64,000 bases of DNA, taken from Ahaetulla prasina. Lineage: Eukaryota; Chordata; Lepidosauria; Squamata; Colubridae. A model generated the notes under the pieces. That model was not told where the DNA came from. It saw only the letters and a program-made list of their open reading frames with translations, and did not search any database. Location: positions 231,368,794 to 231,432,793 of the forward strand of contig NC_080540.1 of NCBI RefSeq assembly GCF_028640845.1. The letters run 5' to 3'. The stretch's first letter is position 1; each line of letters starts with the position of its first letter. The translations under genes and the position numbers were made by a program. Shown here in pieces: positions 35,047-47,439 of the stretch.

Positions 35047-35363
35047 AAGGGGTGTCACACTCGATTTCATTGAGGACTGCATCAGGGCTGTGTTTGACCT
35101 CGGTGGGCCGGAGTGGGCATGGCCAGGATTGGCATGGCCAGCTCGACGTCACTCGTGTCGGGGGCACTTGCAACCTTCCCAAGCTCCGTTTTAGATTGCA
35201 ATGGTTTCCTGTAACCCTCCATCTGCAGCCTTCCAAAGCTTGGTTGTCTCTGGCAGGGGCAATGCAGGCTGGTCCTTCGCTGTTTCCAGGGCAGCCCTGT
35301 GGGCCAGATCTAAGTACCCCGGGGGCCGCATCCATCCTCCAGGCCTTGAGTTTGACACCCATG
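35047..35363. mobile_element. Non-autonomous hAT element, 317 bp
   Basis: Ends AAGGGGTGTCACACTCG and GAGTTTGACACCCATG are inverted. Flanks TTCTTATC and TTCTTACC form an 8-bp duplication with one mismatch. Longer relative of 6194 and 42624, with GC-rich interior. Confidence 0.82.
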
Positions 35364-35371
35364 TTCTTACC

Positions 35372-36339
35372 AAATTATGCTTTCCAGAACACAGATTCAC
35401 CGTAATTTGGGATAGTTTCCCCATCACTAACTTTATTCATTTCAAAACCCACATTTAATAGCATGTAACCTCAGGGTAAGTGTAGAAAAATAATCCAAAG
35501 TTGTCCATTATTTTTTTTTGCACACTGTACTGAAACAAACCTTTTAATGATTTTCCCTCACCCCCCCAATTTGTATTCTCAAACCCATTTTAACAGGGTT
35601 TCCCAAAGACCATGGATTTTCTTAGAGCAACATTATGTCAGTTTTGTGCCTCCTTAAAATCTTGGCTTCAACCTCCGAATACTTTCAAAAGCTGTCACCA
35701 AATTAGGGGCAGAGAGTGTGGTGGGAAAATGAGGAGAGAAATTGTAATAGACTTGGTTGAAAAGTCATCGTATTAAAAACTATTGACTTTTAGGTAAATG
35801 TAAATAAAATACTGAGCCACCCATTCATTAATTTCGGGAGTGCCTTGCTCGGGGAGCCATCAAAGGCATGAAGCCCAGAAAATTTGTGTGCTTTCTCCAT
35901 GAAGGAAACTGTGAACGCAGCGTGAGGTTTGATAAAGATTTCTTTGCTAGAGTGTCTATTGCTGAGAAGGGTAAGCAGCTCTTAAAAGCCGCTTGCTTCT
36001 CCATGGAACCGCCTGATCAAAAAAGAAAATGTCCAAAAGAGAATGTAATGCTCCCAATAGACAGTAAGATGCCATGGGCCACAAATCACTTGCTATTACC
36101 TCAAACTATACAAAGACACTGGAGAAGGTTTCCAATTTATTATTACAGATCAGAAAAAGACTTCGGATGAAAAGTGGTACCTTCCTGCCCAACCTAAAGA
36201 ATAGAAAGGCTGAGAATTCACAGAAAATTCCAAGGTGGTACAGAGAAATAAAATACAAGAGACTGAAGCACAAGCACAGTAAAAAAAGAGAAGTTAACCC
36301 TACCACAGATTCTTGGCTAGAGTGTTATTTTTACTTACT
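35372..36339. other. No feature recognised
   Basis: Frames such as 35868-36170 carry no domain I recognise. Confidence 0.5.
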
Positions 36340-37035
36340 TATTATTAAATTTATTTCCTGCCCCTCTCAAGGTTCAAGGTGACTCTGAGTAGCTTACAAG
36401 GTGATAAAATATACAAATATCAAAACGATAATAAATATAAAACAGGTTAAAATTACCAAATAAATAAATAAAATTCAAACAAAGAACCTGGGTTTGGAGG
36501 GGAGAGGTGGGGATACCTTCTCTGTTAGTGCACCAGCCACCTCCAGCAAACAGTTTTGTCCTTCAGTTTTCCAAGCCATCATAGACAAGTTTAAGGCATT
36601 TCCTGTATGCTAAAAGAGAGGGAGTGGTTCTCACCTCTTGTGGCAAGAGGTTCCAAAGGGTGGGACTATGGCAAAAAAGGCTCTACTCCTAGATCCCAAA
36701 ATTCCTTGGCTGATGGGATCTATCTACACGAGGTGCCTTTGCCAGCATGGGTGGGGCAGGCCAATTCCATTGGGGAAAAATGGCTCTGCAGCTTTCCTGC
36801 ACCTATGCCATAGAGCAGGGATCTCCAACCTTGGCAATTTTAAGACTTCAACTCCCATGCTAGCTGAGGAATTGTGGGAGTTGAAGTCCACAAGTCTTAA
36901 AGTTGCGAAGGTTGGAGATCCCTGGCCTAGAGGTGATAACACTTTGAATTGTACTTGAAAGCAGATGGACAGCCAGTGCAGCTCATGTAATACTGATATT
37001 ACATGTGCCAACACTGCTTTGTTCTGAAATAATCT
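36340..37035. repeat. Old dispersed repeat (LINE-type tail plus unplaced body), split by a MITE
   Basis: GACTCTGAGTAGCTTACAAG at 36381 is a reversed LINE-type tail. The body with GGTTCCAAAGGGTGGGAC and GGACAGCCAGTGCAGCTC is a common reptile repeat whose family I cannot name. It is interrupted by the palindromic MITE at 36816-36924. Confidence 0.45.
36816..36924. mobile_element. Palindromic hAT MITE (TA-centred target group), 109 bp
   Basis: CAGGGATCTCCAACCTTGGC against GCGAAGGTTGGAGATCCCTG, inverted. Flanks CCATAGAG and GCCTAGAG share six of eight bases. Inserted in the repeat at 36340-37035. Confidence 0.87.
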
Positions 37036-38097
37036 ATTTCTACAAGAATAACATTTTTTTTTATAAAACTGATTTTTTTTCTTGGCTTTGATAGCTTGGA
37101 TTTCCCCATTTCCAAACATTTGTCAAAGACTAGTTGAACATTCCAGCTTTGGTCCAGCTACTCCCGCCCTTGCATTAGAAAAGACCAATCTAATCCTCCT
37201 CCCCCAGGAGTGGTATTGGTGGTCGATGCTGAGGAAATCTTTCTGTATATGTGACAACATTGTGACAATGTTGATTGGAAATTCAGAGTTGCAGCCTGCA
37301 CACTTGTAACACATCTAAAGAGACTTCAAAAGCCACCATCACAGTTAAGTCAAAAAGAGAGAGAGAGAGAGAGAGAGGAGCTAAGGCCAAAATGTCACCC
37401 AACTTCTGTGAAAAAGGACCTGGTTTTTATTGATTTCTGGAGTTGAGGGAGAAGTATGTCACTGAATGTTTTAGTAGAGGCATGAGGGAATTTACTGCAG
37501 ATTTTTTTTAACCTTATATGTTATTTATTTCTTTACTTAATAAATGCATGTGGCCAAACATCACATACATATGTTTCTGAACAGCTACTGTTCACAAAAT
37601 TAAGATAAATATCCAAATTAAAATGACATCATCAGCAGTATTAAACAGCTGCTGAGACCATTTCCAATATTCCAATCTAAGTAACCTTGAAACAAGCTCC
37701 ACCATTTCGGCAGGGCACAGGATATATTAAAAAAAAAAGCCAAGGTTTGAATAAGTTGCAAAAGGCCAGCAGTGTTGGGACAAGCCTCCTGATAACAAGG
37801 ACAGAATTCCTAAACATGGGCACATGGCAAAAAAACCATGGGTTTTTTCTTTCTTTCTTTCATGGGCTCTTCCCAATAGGTCACTCTAGGAAATAAAATA
37901 TGGCAGAAATCTCTCCTGGAAACCATAAAGAAAACTTACATAACATGAAGCTGAAACCCCATAGAATTCACAGTGAACCATTAAGTCCTTCCAGAATGCT
38001 TCCAGATTTACAATAGTTAAGCTGTTAGGTCCCCTGGACAAAGTGTCACTTCTCTATTGCTCATGGTGAGCAAGTTCTCATTCTCCCAGAACCCTCT
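37036..38097. other. No gene; short (GA)n at 37356-37376
   Basis: Apart from the (GA)n and a polypyrimidine TTTCTTTC run near 37850 nothing was recognised. Confidence 0.5.
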
Positions 38098-38330
38098 ACC
38101 CTGTTTCCCCCAAATAAGACATCCCCTGATAATAAGCCCAATTGGGCTTTTGAGTGCATGGCAATAAGGCCAAGAGCTTATTTCAGGGTTCAAAAAAATA
38201 TAAGACAGGGTGAGAGAAACATATAGAGTGATAAATAGAGAGGGGGAGAGGGAGAGATAAAGAGATACAGAGGGAGAGAGACACAGAGAGGGGAGAGAGG
38301 GGGAGATAGGGAAAGGGGGAGAGAGACATT
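38098..38330. repeat. Inverted-repeat miniature element and (GAGA)n tract
   Basis: ACCCTGTTTCCCCCAAATAA at 38098 faces ATATAAGACAGGGT near 38213, a short palindromic MITE with AATAAGCCCAATTGGGCTTT inside. A GAGAGGGAGAG-rich tract follows to about 38330. Confidence 0.6.
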
Positions 38331-38474
38331 GATAATGGTTTTGTGGCTGGGTAGGCATGGCTTCATGGTCATGTGACTGGCTGGGAGTGAGTGATATCGA
38401 GTTGGCCACGCCCACCCAGGTTTTGTGTCTCCCAGTGTGTTTTTTTCCTGTAGGAAACTGGTCCAAGTGGCTCT

Positions 38475-40735
38475 TTGAGTGTTTAATATACGTCCATACT
38501 CAAATCGTCATAACAATAGTATCCCCATCTACAACTTCAAAAAAGCCAACTACGACCTTATAAACAATGATCTTTCATTTCTGGACTGGCAAAATCTGTT
38601 TGCAAACTGCATAACTGCTGAAGACCACTATAGAGTTTTCCTACTTGAAATCAATAGAGTCATTAAACTATATGTACCACAAATGACTACCATGACCAAA
38701 AATACAAACAAACTACCCATATCAATAAAAAAGCTTCAATCAAAAAAAAATCCCTCTGGAAAAGAAACAAAAAAGGCTATGTTACAAATTTCAAAAACCG
38801 CTACAGAAACATATGCAACCAAATAAAAACTGAATGCACAAATTACCACACCAAGCAAGAAGAGAACCTTCTACGCACAAATTCCAATCGTGCCTTTTAT
38901 AATTTTGTCAACAATAAACTTAAAGACTCAAGATCCATCCCACCACTAAAAGATTCTAACAACAAAGAATGCAATGATGAAACAGTCAAAGCAAACCTCT
39001 TCAACATTTTCTTTGGCTCAGTTTTTGTTAACTCCAATAACACATATCCGACATTCCACAAACGAAACAGCAATGACTATGATGATTTAACTCATATAGA
39101 TTTCACAGAAGACAACGTTGGAAAAGCTCTTCACAACTTAAAACCATCGCTTTCTATTGGACCCGATGGACTATGTGCATACTTCTTAAAAAACTTTCCA
39201 TTAATATAGCAGAACCCCTAAGTGTCATCTTTGATAAAGCTTTCACTACCAGTTCTCTTCCCAAACTTTGGTCACTAGCCACAGTCATCCCTATCTTCAA
39301 AAAAGGAGACCCCAGCTTAGTCGAAAACTACAGACCGATCTCCCTTTGCTGCGTCACCTGCAAAGTCATGGAATCTATCATCAACCAATCCATTACCTCA
39401 CACTTAGAAACTAACAACCTACTCTCCAATAAACAATTTGGTTTCAGGAAAAAATTATCATGTAACTTACAACTTCTCCACTGCAAAAACATATGGACTT
39501 CAAATCTCGATCAAGACAAATCAATAGATGCAATCTACATAGACTTCTGCAAAGCTTTTGACTCAGTAGTACACGATAAACTTCTCCTAAAACTAACATC
39601 CTATGGCATCTCAGGACCCCTCCACAAATGGATATCTGCTTTTCTGTCTAACAGACAACAAGTGGTCAAAATTGGCAATGCTTTATCAAATCCTGTCCTT
39701 GGACCAACACTCTTTATACTATACATTAATGATCTCTGTGACCACATCTCAAGTAATTGTGTTCTCTTTGCTGATGATGTCAAGCTATTTAGCACCACAG
39801 ACAATACTTCTATCATTCAAAACGACCTTGATCATCTATCCGCTTGGTCTAAACTTTGGCAGCTCCAAATTTCATCCAGCAAATGCTCAGTCTTAGATAT
39901 AGGAAAAAAGAACCCAAAAACTAAATACATACTAGATGGACATTACCTTACAGACGACTCCCATCCCATTAAAGACCTTGGAGTTTTCATGTCAAATGAT
40001 CTAAGTGCCAAAGCCCACTGCAACTACATAGCAAAAAAAGCTCTAAGAGTTGTAAACCTAATTTTGCGTAGCTTCTTTTCCAAAAACACCACACTACTAA
40101 CCAGAGCATATAAAACATTTGCTAGACCAATTCTAGAATACAGTTCACCTGTTTGGAACCCTCACCACATCTCTGACATCAATACAATTGAACGTGTCCA
40201 GAAAGAATACTTTACAAGAAGAGTTCTCCATTCCTCTGAAAACAATAAAATACCTTATCCCACCAGACTTGAAATCCTCGGCTTAGAAAACTTGGAACTC
40301 CGTCGCCTTCAACAAGACCTAAGTTTAACTCACAGAATCATCTATTGTAATGTCCTTCCTGTCAAAGACTACTTCAGCTTTAATTGCAATAATACTAGAG
40401 CAATTAATAGATTTAAACTTAATGTCAACCGCTTTAATCTAGGTTGCAGAAAATATGACTTCTGTAACAGAATCATCAGTGCTTGGAATACTTTACCTGA
40501 CTCTGTGGTCTCTTCTCATAATCCTAAAAGCTTTAACCAAAAACTTTCTACTATTGACCTCACCCCATTCCTAAGAGGACCATAAGGGGCGTGCATAAGC
40601 GCACAAACGTGCCTACCGTTCCTGTCCTATTGTTTTTCTTTTCTTTTTCCTATATATATATGCTTATACCTTTATATACTATATAACCTTTCGGTATGAT
40701 AGTTACATATATTGTTGTGACAAAATAAATAAATA
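38475..40735 (+). mobile_element. CR1/L2-group LINE, 5'-truncated, RT-containing (copy 1)
   Basis: 38479-38826 encodes the linker before the RT domain. 39173-40585 is open for 470 codons with VIPIFKKGDPSLVENYRPIS, YIDFCKAFDSVVHDKLL (motif A), LFILYINDLCDH, VLFADDVKLF (motif C), the ARPILEYSSPVWNPHH segment and a C-terminus ending LTPFLRGP. Between IGNALSNPV and LGPTLF the 11 residues containing motif B (GVPQGS, present in the fragment at 57.3-57.7 kb) are missing through an in-frame 33-nt deletion near 39696. The RT should therefore be inactive although the frame stays open. The tail is (AAAT)n then (TTAA)n. I do not know the exact clade (Rex1-like or another CR1-group family). Confidence 0.88.
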
Positions 40736-41862
40736 AATAAATTAATTAATTAATGTTGCCAACCCCTAATCTCAGCAATGCAAAATCCATCCACTTCTTG
40801 TTTGCCTTTCCAAAAAGAATCGGGAGATGCTAGATGCTAATGACCACCTAATCTTCCAAAACCCCAGATAGCTTCTTGATGGCCGGTCTTACAGATAACA
40901 ATACCTGGTACTTGAAACTCCTTCCATTCAGCTTAGCCACTCCTGATCTGAAGATCAAGTTTCCTATTTGATTGTTATGGCTAAAGTTTCACGCTGATAA
41001 AAGTGAACCTGAGATCCTCTCGACCAGTCAGCAACTGAGCTGTTCTTTCTTTTCGTCCCTCATCTGACAGAGCTCCTCTGACAAGAACATAATTTAAATG
41101 CTGAATCGCTTGCCGGCAAGAGCACCGTTACCTCACAGTAGCTCCAGCACTGCCATTAAGAAATCCAGGGGCTGCCAACCTCAAAACATTTTTGATTTTT
41201 TTTTCCTTTGAAAGTGCAAGTTGGTTATGGAAATCTATTTGACAGGTCTGTACAATAAAAGGAGTAAACGTGCCCATGAATGCTTGCTGGGCAAATCCTG
41301 CTGCATACAGAAGTCGGATAAATTTGCTTCCCAGTATTTCTCAGCCTAGGTAACTTTTAGGCACGAGGACTTCAATTTCCAGAATTCCCCAACCACATGC
41401 TTGGAACTAAAATCTATATGTCTGAAAATTCCTAAGATGGAGAACTGTTGTTTTGAACACCCATACCATAAACTTTATGGCATAGATCATCCCCTCTGGA
41501 TGATTGGATTTCACAAGCCACTTTTATGTTCTGGGTTGGGTTAAAAGATCGGTGCCTTCTCTGAGCTGTTATTCCTTCCTACATTTTATTCCCTTAACTG
41601 GAACTTGGAAGATTTGATTTGAGAAGAATTATTGTTATTCTTTTATCAATTTAATGTTGACTGGTTTTTAATCTTTGTAAGCAGCCCAGAGTCACTTCCA
41701 GATGAAACTAAAACAAAACTAAATAAATAAAATATTGACTGCAATATTGTTTATTTTGGTTCTAAACTTTTCTCTTTCTCTCTTCTCCATTCCCTTCTCT
41801 ATGGTCAAAAGAAGTTTCTCACACAAAATAAGGTAGTTCAGCCTTTGTCATCATGAGCTGAA
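40736..41862. other. No gene; old MITE and L2-type tail remnants
   Basis: 41330-41450 looks like a diverged palindromic hAT MITE (GACTTCAATTTCCAGAATTC). 41655-41735 is an L2/SINE-type tail (AAGCAGCCCAGAGTCACTTC then (TAAA)n). Confidence 0.45.
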
Positions 41863-42151
41863 CAAAGAAGAGGGAGTCGGGCTGTTCTCCAAAGCACCTG
41901 AGGGTAGAACAAGAAGCAATGGGTGGAAACTGATCAAGGAAAGAAGCAACTTAGAACTAAGGAAAAATTTCCTGACAATTAGAACAATTAATAAGTGGAA
42001 CGACTTGCCTGCAGAAGTTGTGAATGCTCCAACACTGGAAATTTTTAAGAAAATGTTGGCTAACCATCTGACTGAGATGGTGTAGGCCTGGGCAGGGGGT
42101 TGGACTAGAAGGCCTCCAAGGTCCCTTCCAACTCTGTTGTTATATTATATT
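41863..42151 (+). mobile_element. CR1 LINE, 3' end only
   Basis: The + strand encodes GVGLFSKAPEG and AEVVNAPTLEIFKKML ending HLTEMV, then GGTTGGACTAGAAGGCCTCC and CCTTCCAACTCTGTTG with TTATA tail units. Near-identical to the CR1 copies at 12.5 and 14.9 kb, hence recent. Confidence 0.93.
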
Positions 42152-42623
42152 AAGGCCTCCATTTTAAACCACCCTCATGGTGGCAAAATGTTCGTGCTTC
42201 TTCAGCCTTACCTTTTCAGGAACGGCTCCATGTTTTAAGTGGCTGTTAAAGCGATGCCATCATTAGAAAAGGCTTTCTACTTCCTCACTGCTCATATTCT
42301 TGTTCTCTTCCTTTGGGCAGGATCCCACAGTACTTAGAATAAAATGCAACTTGGAATTTAGCTATTTGCTGAATTTCACACTTTTCAGAACGTTGCAAGT
42401 AAGTTCTTGGGGGCTGAAATGTGTATCAAAATGCACTCTTAAAATAAATGTGTATTTCAAGAAAAAAGATATGCTTAAATATGTATTGTAAAACATTTGC
42501 TTCTTTTTTTTTTAAAAAAAATTGCCAGATTAAAGCAATAGTGGAAAGAATAAAATTCTGGGTAAAAACCAGACAAATCTGAGACCAATGATAATTGAAA
42601 GGCAAAACTTGGTTTGCCTAGGC

Positions 42624-42758
42624 CAGGGGTGTCAAACTCACGTCGTCATGGCATCATTATGTGACGTATCACAACTTTTTTCCCCTTCATTAAACTGGGC
42701 GTGGTCGTGACCAGTGCACGATGCATCTAGCCCGTGGGCCATGAGATTGACACCCCTG
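42624..42758. mobile_element. Non-autonomous hAT element (TA-centred target group), 135 bp
   Basis: Ends CAGGGGTGTCAAACTCACG and GAGATTGACACCCCTG are inverted. Flanks GCCTAGGC and GCCTAGAC form an 8-bp duplication with one mismatch. Same family as 6194-6312. Confidence 0.9.
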
Positions 42759-42766
42759 GCCTAGAC

Positions 42767-43859
42767 AACGGGGCTCAGGGATATGTGGAAACCACAACTC
42801 TCAGAATTCCCAACCTAGGTGAATTATTTATTTAGTACCCAACAGGTTGGGGTTGGCTGGTTTAGGAAATTGGGATAAATATTTTGGGATTTCTTTTAGG
42901 TGTTTTGGACAAATGGAAAAGAAAGGTCCCTCTTGCCTTGGAAAATAAGCTATTAATTTTGGAATCGAATTTAGTAACACAATCATGAAATGTGAGGCAA
43001 ATGTGGCTCAGAATTCAGCTAAAGAGAGCATGCTTTGCACAAACATTTCCTAGCATACCGATGTACATTAAAATTCACACGTTTTTTTAAAAAAGCTCTG
43101 TCTTTCTGCCTTGGCCTTTATGTATCTTGAAGACAGTAATAATCAGAGGCAGCTTCCGAGGGAGGTCAGAAAAATCAGGCACCATAGTGCACAATTGAAG
43201 CTCTGCCCTCTTTCTAAGGGCATAAAAGGGCAAGGCTATGATTGTGTGGTTATGGTTGCAAGATTGACCTTTTTGTCTCGCCCATGGGGAGAGGGGGAAA
43301 CGCACTCTATGCAGTGTTTATTACACTTGGCTCATGCTTCTCCTCTAGAGCTTTTGTCCTCTAGAATAGCTGAACTTCTCTCATCTATTTCAGAAAAAGG
43401 TTAAAGAAATCACCACTGGCCCTTGACTTTTTTGCACATGACTACAAAGCTTACCTACAAATCAAAGTGAGAAGTGGAATTGCAACTCAAGAAATTAGGC
43501 TTCTGCAGAATGGGCCAAGGATGAACAAACTTTGGTAGTTCCTCGTCAGTTCAAGCAACCTTTTTCTCTTTGACTGCAGACTGATTACTGTCAAGCAAAC
43601 ACCAATATGGTTAAACATCAAACTTGGACATCTTGCTTCCAACTCCTGGGAAGAACAATTAGTCTTCCATATGTTTCCTTTTTCTAATGTCACATGTTCA
43701 ATCTGGATGTCTTTATAACCACCATCTAGGGTGGTTTAAACTCTCTGAATTTAACTCATAAAGCATTTAACATCTGTGGATATTATTTTTGATAGATGAA
43801 TATCATCTCCATATTTTGGCTTCATCCTCAGCCACAAAAGCTCACCATGGGAGTTGGGA
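42767..43859. other. No feature recognised
   Basis: Unique-looking DNA. Frames up to 97 codons have no recognisable domain. Confidence 0.5.
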
Positions 43860-43982
43860 TCAATATTTCACTCTCTACCTAACCTACTCCACAAGGTTGT
43901 TATGGAAAAATATTATAAGAAATGCAATGTTTGTTACCTTCAGTCCTTGAGGAAAGATGAGATAACAATTAATAAAACAAAA
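43860..43982 (+). repeat. CORE-SINE 3' part
   Basis: CCTACTCCACAAGGTTGTTATGG and TTACCTTCAGTCCTTGAGG with AATTAATAAAAC match the tail of the SINE variant at 16165. Confidence 0.5.
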
Positions 43983-44449
43983 AATTACATTTGTTTTCAA
44001 TAGTACTTTAGGCCAAATAGGGATATACAAATGTTTGCGAAATATGCCTATCTGAATTTATCAGAATTGTATTAGCTTCCCCAGAAATTCCAAAAACTCC
44101 TAAGGAACAACCTGAAAATCTGCTTTGACTTCTGAAATCCCAGAAGTGATTCCAATCAGCATCTGTAATGGGAGTGGCTAAGATACCTGTATCATAAGGA
44201 TATGATTTGACCATCATATTAATGGGTGCGTATGCTCAATGAATGTCAGGACTGCTTGTAGACTGAACCAAAAGAATAGCAACTTTCCTGGTTGTTATAT
44301 GTACAGTTGGTATCATACATTCGTGGGATTTCTTGCAAAAGCCCAACCCAGCCATGTCTTCATTCCTGTTAGGTTGCCCTGTTTAGTTTTTGAGCCACCT
44401 AATGTCATGCTCAAAGGCTTAAAGGCAAACCTGTAAAGAATCCGTGATG

Positions 44450-46050
44450 TGTTACAGCCCAGACTTCTCTTCCTGCTTTCATCACAACTTTATTTACAGT
44501 TCAGAGGGACTTCTGAGTGAAGGAATGGCAAACAGTTAATAAAACATTTGATGGGTATTAATTACTTTCCACTTAATTACCTGCCATGTGCATCTTGTTG
44601 AGCTATTGATTACTGGCAAACATGCATCCCACTGGGGGTAGTGTGATTTAACTTTATCCAAGGAGTCAATTAGCCCAAGGAACACTGGGAGAGCTGGTGT
44701 TTTGCCTCACTAGCTGGGGGTGCTTGCCAAGAATGGTAGATAAGCCGTTTATTTGTTCATTAAAACACAGTGCTACTGTGTCAACAGGAGGCCGTTGCTA
44801 GATGTTATTGAGACTGGTGAAATGTCACTTCATTTTGTCAAAGTTCAACAGCATCTTAAGGACAGCAGAATTAGAAAAATGGACATTTCTCACTGAAAAC
44901 AGAAATGATTAAGATAGGAAGGTTAATTCTTATGTTAAGAGTTACTGTAGTGATATGGAAGAATTATTTCAGCTTGGGGTCTTGTGGTGCCCTTTTTGTT
45001 TCTCATAGTACTCTATAACCTCTTGTAGATTATATAATCTTACAGGTTTTGTCAGGAGTCAGCATAGAAACAGCTCTCTTTCTGTAGGTGCATACTTTGC
45101 ACAGCATCTAATTGTTTTATCTGTCCTTTTGAATCTTCCTTGGTCTCCAGATGTGATGGGGAAGTTATACTTTGCACTGTATTTTTTAAAAAAGTAGGCG
45201 AGCTGTTGTGTTAATAGTGATGAAATCAATTAGGTTAAAAAAAAAAAGGAAGTCAATGTAGAATTATAAATAGGTTTTCTGGTCTCACTAAAATAATTTC
45301 TGATTCTTTAATTAGGAGTGCAGATTAAAGGGAACAAGGAAAGTGTATTCTAAAAGGTGAGAATTTCCTTTTCTGACTTCTCAACTCCTACATACAAGGT
45401 GTGTCTCCTGATAGAACAACATTATACTGGCACATGGAATATTTGCAGATTTATCCATACTTGCTTGGCCTTAAATACTTGGAATAATTGAAGTGCATCT
45501 GATGGAAGGAGAGAAAACAGTGAAAAAGAAGGAAAAAGAAAATAAAAATCTCTTATTTCTATCATGTATAGTTTAAATGAAATGCTAAGTGTGATTAGCA
45601 TGCAGTTTTATGCATGCAGAAGATCATGCAAAAAGCTATATTTTTGAAAGCAATGCATAATTCCTCAAAGGTAGACATCATTGACTTCAGTGGCATGTCA
45701 CTCTTAGCTAAATGAATTTGCATTTAATAAAAGTGATAAAATACAGCATGGACAGAATTATTTATGTTGTTTTTAGTAAATACAAGTATACAAAGTTCAT
45801 TTTCTAGACAAAATTTAATTTTAGAAACATGTTAATTAGTATTCATTGTGGTTGGCTTATTTCATCTAAGGGTAAATGAGGAAACTGGTAGGTTAGTAAT
45901 TCCATGGTTGAATTCATATATTGCAGTAAGCCACACAATGGTTTCTTAATGTGGTTTGTAAAACTAATCATTGTTCTTTGGGAACAATGTTTCTTCAACA
46001 AACTATGGTTTAGCATCAAAGGAGAATGCAGCCCATAGTTGAAATTCTCA
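44450..46050. other. TE-poor unique interval, candidate conserved noncoding sequence
   Basis: About 1.6 kb without recognisable repeats. It has clustered homeodomain-type cores (TATTAATTAC at 44557, CTTAATTACC at 44572, GATTACTGGC near 44609) and POU/octamer-like words (ATTTGCATTTAA at 45716, ATGCAAAAAG near 45627, ATGCATAATT near 45653). No coding potential. Regulatory function is inference only. Confidence 0.3.
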
Positions 46051-46459
46051 GAATGTGCCTGATACCTTGAGTATCATATCCATTGGCTTCCAGGATGCTT
46101 GTGGACAGCTTATGAGCTGTCACTATGAACTGTAGCCGTAGGAAAATTGGTGAAAATTAGATACATAGTGTTGCACAAGTCATGCCAGCTGCTAGAACAA
46201 AACCACTGTGTATTATCCTGCCTCTTTGGGTTTTTTTTTAACAATTACTGTATCAACCCACAGATTACATTTTGGAAGAATCGGATGTGTTGCATAGCGT
46301 CGCCAATCTAGATACTTCTCTGAAGATGTAGGCATCAATCCATCACAGGATTAAAATAAAATCTCTTTATGTAAAGTAATTTTGCTATGGAAGTTCCAGC
46401 AAGGTGAAAAATAATAAAAAACAAAGATCACTTAGAGAGCCAAAAATGATTTTTAGGAA

Positions 46460-46460
<1 letters not shown>
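46051..46460. other. No feature recognised
   Basis: Nothing recognised ahead of the (TC)n tract. Confidence 0.5.
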
Positions 46461-46521
<61 letters not shown>

Positions 46522-46558
46522 CCTCCCTCCCTCCCTCCCTCTCCCCCTCCCTCCCCTC
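46461..46558. repeat. (TC)n and (CCCT)n microsatellite
   Basis: About 28 TC units then CCCT units. The serine/leucine-rich frame across it is an artefact. Confidence 0.96.
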
Positions 46559-47216
46559 ACCAGTTTTCTGTTTGGTAATGTTAAATTAGCATGTGAAAAT
46601 TGAAGCAGTTAACCAATTTTAGCTGTCAGAGATATTGCTGCATCTGGGAAAAAGGAATTTTGAGCAGTGTTGTGCTTTAATGTGGTTTTATTAGTTGTAC
46701 AAAGGGGGACTGAATCCTTGTTTTTTTCTGCTCATGCTGTAAACAAGGTTTCAGGGAGAATCCTTTGAAGTGCAGAGATCTAAGCTAGCTGATTTTGAAT
46801 TCCCCTGTGGTACTACAGAAGAACAGTAGGTATCTGATAATATTTGCACTTTGCATAAATCTTCCTGGGCCCAAGCACTGTGTTGACAAACAAGATAAAA
46901 AGTGGATTATTTAAAAGAAACACTTACGGTAAGTGGCACTATTTACCTCATATAGGTCCCTGAATCCGACAATATCAATTATAATCAATTTTTGTTTGAT
47001 TCTTTATCCTTCAACATTAGGAATTCCTGGAATGCTAGATCCTGAGATTTCAGAACTGACCATCTGTGTGTCTTCTTTTCTAATTCTCTTTTCAATGACA
47101 CTGTGGAGAAACAACCAGGATATCACATGTGGAACAGATCCAAGCAAAGGTTGACTAAAATGTCTGGGAAGGGGAATGGTCTTAATTGTATTCGTTTTAT
47201 TAAAATTAAGAATATA
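46559..47216. other. No feature recognised
   Basis: No gene or repeat recognised. Confidence 0.5.
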
Positions 47217-47224
47217 ATTACAAT

Positions 47225-47353
47225 CAGGGGTGGGTTCTACTTACCTTTACTATCGGTTTGCAACAGGAGCGGGCACGTGTGCTAGCTTCGATTGTGTGCG
47301 CGCGGATGCTTCTGCGCATGCACAGATCGTCCAATATGAGCAACCCACCACTG
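47225..47353. mobile_element. Non-autonomous hAT element (Ac-like group), 129 bp
   Basis: Starts CAGGGGTGGGTTCTACTTAC and ends GCAACCCACCACTG, perfect 8-bp duplication ATTACAAT (47217-47224, 47354-47361). Shortest clean copy of its family. Confidence 0.92.
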
Positions 47354-47439
47354 ATTACAATAGTAAAAACTATTGTATACTAGGAGAAAGGAGAAAGAGA
47401 AGACGTCGGAAAGAAAGAATTTAAAGGACAAGAAAAGAG

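Noticed and set aside
35868..36382. Two overlapping 100-codon + strand frames
   Set aside because: No recognisable domain, no splice-site context and AT-rich composition like the flanks.
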